Source of the DNA: Escallonia rubra
Lineage: Eukaryota; Streptophyta; Magnoliopsida; Escalloniales; Escalloniaceae
NCBI GenBank assembly: GCA_033065855.1
Contig: JAVXUO010001037.1
Span: 248,001 to 312,000, forward strand
DNA length: 64,000 nt
Direction: 5' to 3'
Notes under the pieces: generated by a model
The model's database searches: none
The model's input: only the letters and a program-made list of their open reading frames with translations
What the model was told of the DNA's origin: nothing
Part shown: positions 57,121 through 64,000 of the stretch, one piece after another
How positions within the stretch are numbered: position 1 is the stretch's first letter
Layout of the letters: every line of letters begins with the position of its first letter
Position numbers and translations under genes: made by a program

Positions 57121-57950
57121 ACTGAAACTGTTTTGAGCTAAGAAATGTATATAAATGTTTTATATGATACTTGATGTGTTTAACATTCTCTATGCATTAT
57201 ATCATGCTATAAATCATGTGAGTCTTCAGAAGTAGTGGTCGGGGGTCGAAGGCCGGCAAATCGGGTTATATAGAAACGGGATATATGTTGAGCTTGATCA
57301 GCAGGTTAACCTCCTATGGGCATTACGTTGCGCTACGTATGCTGTCAATATGTGTGAAGTCTTGTGTAATGTCTAAATTTATCACTCATAAACTGAACTT
57401 GATCGGCTCAGCTTTCGAGTGATCAATTTAGGGTCTTACCAAAAAAGGATGGTAGGTGAACGAGCCTTTAGCTTATGGTTTGGGCTCCTTAGAGTCGTTA
57501 TGATATGTATTATGCTTGAGTTAATTATTTCTCGTTCGCTGCATTTTATCATATGCCATGCATGAGCTGAAGCTAATCACATTTTGTTTGGCTTATGCAC
57601 GCTCGTTATGATTAAGATAGTATTTATGTTGGTCATATGTTTGCCCTACTTAGTTATTGCTAACCCCTCTTCCATCTCTACCTTTTAGACACGGGAGAAA
57701 ATCAAGAAAGGATACGCGAGGGTGTTAGCGAGTTAAACTTTGAGTACCCCTTTGTGCCTGAGAATCAAGGATAGTAAGTCCTTATCCACTTGTAAATAGG
57801 GAGTGAGGTGTACTATGTAGTTATGTACCATTTGTTCATGAGTTAGTGAGAAGTTTTTCTTCATTTCAAATGCAAACTAGCGCACTCTGATTACCTTCAG
57901 AAGAAGGTTAGCGTGTTAGCGTATTTGTTGTCATTTCTTGGGGCGTGACA

Positions 57951-60690
57951 ACTCGCATGCGCGTCACGGAGGTGGCACGCATGCGATGTGAGCGATATGG
58001 TGCTTGGCCGAGTGCAAAAGGAACGGGATGGGCATGTGGTAAACAAGGCCGATCGAACCCTTGAATGGGAAGGTGGCCGACCCCTCTAAGGGCAAGGTGG
58101 CCGACACCCTTAAGGGGGAGGTGGCCGACCCCCTCAAAGGGAATGTGGTCGACCCCTTGAAGAGGAAGGCGGCCGACCCTCTTAAGGGGGAAGGGGCCGA
58201 CCCCTAAAAAGAGGGGGGATGAACGCCAATTTCTTATTTGTTACATTAACGATCACCGGTCGAGTGAAGAAAATCATCTCAATTGTAAATTATCGTGAAA
58301 AGTGAAAAATGTGCACGTGACTTAAGCATGCGCATTTTGACCGGTTGGAAGCGTTGAAAAAATTGACCGTTGGTTGTGTCGACGTGTCGCGCAAAATAGG
58401 ACCCCATGTGGGTCCACGGGTGTGGCCAAGATAGGTTAGGAACATAAGCCCCCTGCATGCGGTATGCGCAGAGGGGCAACCCGGGCGTGTAGCGTATGCA
58501 TAGTCAAGTTCATTCTTAGAAGAATTTTGATGCTTGTTGGTCGGAGAGTCACTGGCATCGTCTCTGAACGACGAAGGTGAAGAGTAGGTGTCTCGAGCCA
58601 TCTTGTGCACCACCTACTGAAACCTGGGAATGCTTGGGCGTCGACACGGAGCACGGCGGCACAGGGGTATGGACGACGGGTGTCGCGATGCGGGGCTCGA
58701 CAACTAGGGCAGGGGCGCGGTCATCACGGAACGATGAGGGCGAGGAGTAGGTGGCTCGAGCCGCCTCGTGCACCACCTACTGAAACCTTGGATATGCAAA
58801 TTTTGGTCAAAGTTACAAAAAAAATTCTAAGTGAAGAAGAGTGACGAAATGGGTAGGAAATGGAGCAACAAGAAGGTTGGAGCGCGAGGTGCGCGTTGTG
58901 TCCTCACGAAGATTTTGTTTTCTTTGGTTATGAGAAAGGTGGCAATGATGGAAGGTATTGGTGGTCGCTGGTCGACCGAGGTGTGTGGAGGTGGCCGAAG
59001 ACCGCACTGGGAGAGTGAGGGGTAGGCCGAAGTGTGTATGGGTTGGGCTTTGGGGTATTGGCCGTGGTGTGAAGGTTGTTGGGCAACGGCCTTGGTAGGT
59101 AGGAGAGGGTGGTTCGTCGGCCTTGGTTGTGTTGTAGGCCGAAAAAAGAGCCTTGGAGTGAAGGAGGCCGAAGGAGGGGGGCCTTGGGTGGGGATGACCA
59201 AGGGTGGGGAGGGGGTTTCGGCCATGGGAGAAGGGTTGGGAGGCCCGAGGAGGGGGTCAGCCTCGGGGTTGACCTAGGGGTCACGTGTGTGTGGGGGGAT
59301 TGAGGGGGTCGTGCGAGGAGGGGGGTCGGTGGGGGTGGGGGGTCACGTGGGTAGGGGGTCGGCCGGGCTTGGGGGGGTCCGCTGGGGTGGGAGAGTCAGC
59401 CAGGTGGGTCGGCGGGGAGATTAGCAGAAGCTGGGGAAATGAAAAAAGGAGAAGGGCGGCGACGTGGGGCTGTCACGGGGGGGCGAGGATCAGGGGGAGG
59501 AGAAGAAAGGTAAGGGTAGGGGGTCGCCGGTGAGAGGGGTGATGCCGGATGGGGGCTGTCGGCCGAAGGTGAAGGCCAAGATTGCAGTTGGCGGCGCAGG
59601 AGAGTAGTGCAGCGCAATGAGAAAGAGATAGAGGTTAGGGTTAGGGAAATTAGGGTTTGGGGAGCAGGGTCAGGGTTCTAGTCGGGTTCGGGTTTTCTGG
59701 TGGGTCTAAGGTTTTTAGAGAAAGAAAAGGGTGCGGGTCGGGCAAAGCGGACCGGTCACGCGCGGTTGGGTTCTTCCCAACTGGGTTTTCTTTTGAATTT
59801 GGATTAAAATTTCAAATTTCCCTTTCTTTTCTTCGTTTTTTTTTTGTGTTGCCCCCAAGGAAAATTTTCAAAGTGTATATAAAGAGAATGAGAGGGGTGA
59901 TGGGAGGGGTATGAAAATTTTTGATGAAAATTGTTCCAAGTGTAGGAAAGAGAATGAGAGGGGTGGTGGGAGGAGTATGAAAATTTTTGTTGAGTGTTGA
60001 AGAGAGGATAAGAGGAGGGAAGGTATGGGGGGATGAAAAATTTTGTTGGAAATTTTTCTAAGTATTGGGAAGAGCATGGAAGGGGTTGGGGGTGAAAAAA
60101 TTTTGAAATTTTGTCTAAGTGTTGGAAGGAGCATAAGATGGAGGGGGGTGAAAATTTTTCTTGAAATTTTCTCTAAGTGTTGGAAAGAGGATGAGAGGGA
60201 TGAGGTGCTACATGGAAGAAATTTTTTGAATTTTTTTTTCTTAAGTCCCAGAAAAAGGAGAGTGGAATTCGACAAGGGTGCCGAGGGAGGCTATTGAGGG
60301 TGGTGACCTGGCCGCGAGCAAGCAGGATGAAAGGGAGGTGAGGGCTTGGGATGGCGCGCTGGCGGGCTGATGGGCTAGCATTGATGACCGACTGAATTAC
60401 AGAGGCGACTTTGATAGCCTGGCTCGAGCCACCCTGCGCACCACCTACCAAGTCACTGTGCAATGTGAGGCGGAAGAGGTAGGGAAAGGGTGAAGCCCTC
60501 AAGGGAGTGGCTAATGGTATCAAGGGTGGTGTCAGTAGACTTGTGCAAGAGCAATGTAGCTTGAAAATTGTCTAAGTCTGGAAAATATAACTTCATTGAT
60601 AACAAAAGTAGGCGACATGCCTTGGTACATGGGGATTGAGTACATGAAAACTTGTGAAATGAAGGAAAAATTACAAGTGTCGCAAATGCG
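57951..60690. other. GC-rich, pol-less internal region with three minisatellites
   Basis: No domain is recognised on either strand. Contents: a 28-29-bp array with GGCCGACCCC (58,066-58,210); two copies of a block at about 58,553-58,626 and 58,719-58,792 (CTCGAGCC, GTGCACCACCTACTGAAACC), with a third partial at 60,421-60,452; G-rich DNA at 59,150-59,540; and an array of about six units of 60-70 bp with GAATGAGAGGGG and ATGAAAATTTTT (59,880-60,215). On the minus strand this follows gag, so it occupies the place of pol and 3' UTR. Confidence 0.65.
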
Positions 60691-60699
60691 CTAGGGCAG

Positions 60700-62491
60700 G
60701 CCAAGGCTTGGGCAGGCGGGTCACAGGTTCCGCACTTAGAGTTTGAGCTCGCCAGATGCAATCTTGTCAGCGAAGGAGAACTTGAGGCCCCTGCACCACT
60801 TGAGGCCATGACCGACTTTCTGATGATAGGGGCAGTAGTTGGGATGAGCTAAGTGTTCCGGGATAGGTTCAGATTTGGCATGTGGAAGGGTTATGGTATT
60901 GTCATTGATCCAAGTCTCGAGGAGAGCTCTGACAGTCTTTAAGTCGCATGGGTATTCCGGGGCAGGCGTCGACTGCCTTCTCTTGTCAAGGCACTAATCC
61001 CTTCCTTGGGATTGGCGCTTGCGGCTGTTGTCGTCATTGGTTGCTTCCACCGTCGCCGTCAGAGCAAGTTGAGTTTGGGGCTTCAGGGTCTTTGACAGAC
61101 CGACCTAGTCATGGGTCCGTCGCGCAGCTTCTTTCAGATGTCCCCAAGACTGAAGCTGGAGGTTTTCAAGGTAGACCCAGTAAGTGTCTTTCATGTTCTT
61201 GATGCAAATGGGTACAAGGGTCGCATCCTTGCTGAAGTTAGTTCACTCCAAGCACTTGTGATGAAATCGTGTGACATAGGCATTGAGGTCCTCCCCGGGG
61301 TTTTGGCGGATTCCAGTAATGTCAACAATGGTCACATGCTCTGTTTCATAGTAAAACTTGTCAAGGAAGTTGAACCATGTCAGACCATGAGTGGATAGTA
61401 CCGTCGGGGATCTGGTAGTACCAAGAGTAGGCAAGGCCAGTCAGGGACTTGTGAAATTCCCGAAGCTTCAAAGTGTCATCCTCCCCGTAGTGCTTTAGGG
61501 AGCTAGCAAAATAGGTGAGGTGCTCACCGGCATTGCCCTCTTTACCGTTGAACAGGGTGAAGGCTGGTTACTTGTACTTGATAGGGTAAAGCTTGGTAGC
61601 GAGGTCGCTAGAGTAAGAAGCATGCCCAGACAGATTAGAGGGGGAGTGTGGTAAGGATGACTGCTTTAGACGGCAGATGATGGTGTCAAGGTCATGCTTG
61701 GTGATATACGAAGCATGAGATGGTTTGTGCCTGGTTGGGATGATCCTGGCACCCGAGCCCCCAGACGAGGCAACCTAAGGCATTAATGGCATGACAATGG
61801 TAGAGAAGGGTTGGTGGTGGGGAGTAACTTTTTGAGGTGTCATTTGCATAGGGGTAGTGCCAGCGGCAGGTGGCCGGCCATCAGGAAGGGCTGACTAGAG
61901 CAAGTCAGGGGAATGGCTTGTGTTTAAGTGTCGACTGGCCATGTTGGGGTTAGGTTCCATCTCAATTGAGTCATGAGTCACCGAAGTACTCCGAGCAAGG
62001 GTAAGGCGTGGCGCCGTGGGCTGAAGTGTCGCGAGTCCTACTGTTGAGGGCCCGGAGGACCAAGGCAGTGGTGGTCACAACACTAGGACCTAAGCAGTGT
62101 CCAGAACTAGCCCAGGCCCTGAAGGATGGATCTAAGGAGGAAGGGCCAACCCTAGAGCTGGGGATGACACAAGGTGAGCAGCGAACACAGGGTGGGCAGC
62201 TCTGAGGCTTTGAGAAGTCGACGACTGTGAAGTCAAGACTTGGATTGATTTCTGCATTCTTCAGATGACAGCCATGAGAGAAGATTGAGAGTCTTGGAGT
62301 TCGGTGATGGTAGGAGTAAGGTGTTGGATTATGGCGTTGACGATCGTCGCCACATTGGGTGCATCCACCCCGGGGAGAAGCTGGAGTTGGTTGTGGCTGG
62401 TCTTCTCTTGGTCCTCGAGGTGATGCTCATCTTGGATGGCTGGGTTGAGACATTGGCTGGTAGTCCTGGTAGCCCTGGGTTGCTGAGGCAT
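60700..62491 (-). pseudogene. Gag of the gag-only element
   Basis: The minus-strand frame starts at 62,491 with MPQQPRATRTTSQC, 50 bases inside the primer site. It reads VNAIIQHLTPTITELQ, then across frame changes a capsid-like piece near 61,434-61,243 (LTWFNFLDKFYYE; NPGEDLNAYVTRFHHKCLE). It ends in a CX2HX4HX4C finger near 60,830-60,770 (CPYHQKVGHGLKWC), the form seen in Tat/Athila-lineage gag. Several stops and shifts make this copy non-coding. The order start, capsid, finger is preserved. Confidence 0.72.
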
Positions 62492-62540
62492 GGTTGCTTG
62501 GGTGTGTTAGGCAAGGAACAAACTGCACTGCGATGCTCAC

Positions 62541-62560
62541 CTCCCTAGCGGTGTCACCAA
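62541..62560 (-). promoter_or_regulatory. Primer binding site, tRNA-Arg type
   Basis: The minus strand TTGGTGACACCGCTAGGGAG resembles the primer site class of plant Tat/Ogre elements, allowing for substitutions. It lies six bases from the LTR edge at 62,566 and shows that the right LTR is the 5' LTR on the minus strand. Confidence 0.6.
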
Positions 62561-62565
62561 AATAA

Positions 62566-64000
62566 TGCCAAAGAAGTGGGTTCGCAGTCGACGTGGAGGT
62601 GCCACAAGGAATGCAGTTCGAGTCAGATGCCAAGTATATTGATGTGGGACACAACAAAGATGGAGCAAGGGCAGAGACCAAGGGCTTCCCAGACAGAGCC
62701 TGAGGTGGTAGTGCTGCAAAGGGCGATGGCGCTGGGTGAATACGCGACGACAGTCACAGTCTGATGCTTAGCTCCAGAGTTAAGGTCATGTATGTTTATC
62801 TCTCTAGAATTCTAGAGTGAGAAAGTGAGTTCTAAAAATTTTCAAGAGTTCTCTAAATGAGTTCTCAAGACCTCTATTTATAGAGGTTGAGATGATGATG
62901 TCATCAACTGACAAGTGGCGCTCCCCGGGAATGACACGTCACTAAGGGGTCCACAGCTGCTGGTGCTCCACGGACTGTCAAATCGCATATTCACCCGACC
63001 TGCCCCGCACAGCGTCACTCTATCTGTCTGGAAAGACTGGCTCCCAAACTGCCGGTGTGGCCAGAGAACCCCCTTGATCTAGCCACCAGTCCAAGCCCTT
63101 GCAGAGTCCCGCAGGCCTGGCAACGGTAGGGAAGACCCGATGCCCATATGTCAGGCGGACTAGGCGTGATGCCCTCCGGAGACCTACTCCCGTCTCAGAG
63201 TGACCCGGGGGTCATAAGCCCTAGAGGTGCCGATAAAATCCCCAAGTGCTGGAGCACGTAGGCTTGTCATGCAGACACCCTGGCGGAGATAGTGTCCCGG
63301 AGGAATCGTCTATCCCGCAGGCCGAGGTAGCATCACGGATGAGCCGTCTACCTAGTAGACGGGGAATCTTTGAGCCGAAGTACTTCGAGCTCCCTAGTAG
63401 AGATAATGCCTTAGAAAGCGAGCCTATCCCCGCGGGTGAGTCCTTGTGCCGGAGCACTCGGAGCGCGCCTAGGTAGTGTCCCGGTGGAGTCGCCTACTCG
63501 ACGGGCCAAGGTAGCATCCCGGAGGAACCGTCTACCTGGAAAAAGAGTCTTCATGCCGGAGCACTTACAGCTCTCTGGAGGAGATAGTGTCCCGGGGGAG
63601 TCGCATATCCCCGCAGGTGAGTCCTTGTGCTGGAGCACTCGGAGCGTGCCAAGGTAATGTCCCAGAGGAGTCCCTTATCCGACAAGTTGAGGTAGCATTC
63701 CGGAGGAGCCGTCTACCTATCAGAAAGGGAGTCTTCATGCCGGAGCACTTAGAGCTCCCTAACGGAGATAGTGTCCCGGAGGAGTCGCCTATCCGTGTGG
63801 GTGAGTCCTTGTGCCGAAGCACTCAGAGTGTGCCAAAGTAGTGTCCCTGAGGAGTTGCTTACCCGGGCCGAGGTAGCATCCCAGAGGAGCCGTCTACCTG
63901 GTGAAAGGGGAGTCTTCATGCCGGAGCACTTAGAGCTCTCTGACGGAGATAGTGTCCTGGAGAGTCGCATATCCCCGCAGGATGCTGCACACTCCGGAGA
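62566..64000 (-). repeat. Right (5') LTR of the gag-only element, truncated by window end
   Basis: Homologous to 51,680-51,987 plus 54,991-55,790 with about ten percent substitutions by eye, without the solo LTR. It contains four or more units of the 182-bp GC-rich array from about 63,230 onward. Confidence 0.8.
63230..64000. repeat. GC-rich tandem array, 181-183-bp period (right LTR)
   Basis: CATGCCGGAGCACTTA-type starts occur at 63,553, 63,736 and 63,917, with a variant near 63,371, giving steps of 181-183. Each unit is itself two related halves sharing GAGGAGTCGC/GAGGAGCCGTC. It continues past the window end. Confidence 0.9.

Larger units (their letters stand above)
51680..57950 (-). repeat. 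Left (3') LTR of the gag-only element, with nested solo LTR
   Basis: Matches 62,566-64,000 over its first roughly 1.4 kb, with a 35-40-bp indel near 51,746 (TATATTGATGTGGGACACAA and onward is present only at the right). It contains a 3,003-bp solo LTR at 51,988, a 182-bp-period array to 55,790, AT-rich DNA, and a 187-bp array. Whether 55,791-57,950 is truly part of this LTR cannot be checked here, because the right copy runs out of the window. Confidence 0.6.
51680..64000 (-). mobile_element. Gag-only LTR element (TR-GAG-like), Tat-like features, right end outside window
   Basis: Two sequences in the same orientation begin TGCCAA(A/G)(G/A)AAGTGGGTTCGC at 51,680 and 62,566 and are homologous over more than 1 kb. 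The right one is preceded on its inner side by a tRNA-Arg-type primer site typical of Tat/Ogre elements (minus strand TTGGTGACACCGCTAGGGAG). The left one ends GGGGCGTGACA at 57,950 (minus strand start TGTCACGCCCC). The internal region, 57,951-62,565 (4.6 kb), has a minus-strand gag and no recognisable pol. The LTR is about 3.26 kb after subtracting the nested solo LTR. A left flank TTTTA would be the duplication; its partner is beyond the window. No good polypurine tract is seen at the left inner edge, a weak point. Confidence 0.65.

Noticed and set aside
55791..57950. Independent solo LTR starting TGTGAGGACCC
   Set aside because: Ends look LTR-like, but flanks GTCTA and ACTCG are not a duplication; more simply the rest of the gag-only element's left LTR, though not proven.

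Overview
The window looks like nuclear DNA of a flowering plant, most likely a eudicot. It is AT-rich, contains a spliced gene with GT-AG introns, and carries plant-type transposons of many classes. It holds one recognisable host gene, a MAP65 microtubule-bundling protein (coding exons 13,166-25,347, plus strand, 11 exons, 594 codons), closest in memory to the Arabidopsis MAP65-6/MAP65-7 pair. Nearly everything else is mobile-element DNA, much of it nested.

Layout. 1-1,488: 3' end of a plus-strand LTR retrotransposon with an 80-bp minisatellite before its polypurine tract and LTR. 1,798-3,378: a TIR element. 3,379-12,500: AT-rich intergenic DNA with degenerate LTR/CACTA-like sequence, a 0.6-kb MITE whose near-empty site is seen in a diverged repeat copy at about 11.8-12.1 kb, a palindrome cluster, and a 1.3-kb TIR element carrying a host-like exon. 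13.2-25.3 kb: MAP65, whose first intron contains a 6.4-kb antisense Reina-like Ty3/gypsy element (TSD AAATA), itself carrying an 855-bp hAT-like insertion. 26.7-31.97 kb: minus-strand Helitron remnant (Pif1-like helicase plus an RPA-like gene), broken by a hAT-like element, by a MULE-like element in the first RPA exon, and by a second hAT-like element inside the MULE.

31,973-46,373 is read as one old LTR shattered by later insertions: a 2.5-kb hAT-like element, orphan hAT and CACTA ends, another LTR end, and a SINE that was entered by a nearly perfect 6,107-bp chromovirus at 39,195-45,301 (two 682-bp LTRs with one mismatch, one open gag-pol frame, TSD CCTGG). Next come gag/protease remnants of the old minus-strand element (46.4-47.5 kb), then a plus-strand gag-only element (about 47.5-51.7 kb). 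Its 3' LTR is entered at 51,680 by a minus-strand gag-only element with about 3.3-kb LTRs (51,680 to beyond the window end). The left LTR of that element contains a 3,003-bp solo LTR (TSD TCAAC) of the same family as the shattered LTR.

The only functional candidates are MAP65 and the young chromovirus. I found no previously unknown cellular system. The most informative points are the insertion stratigraphy with readable target-site duplications, gag-only LTR elements with nucleosome-length tandem repeats in their LTRs, the intronic retrotransposon in MAP65, and the TIR element with a captured exon.
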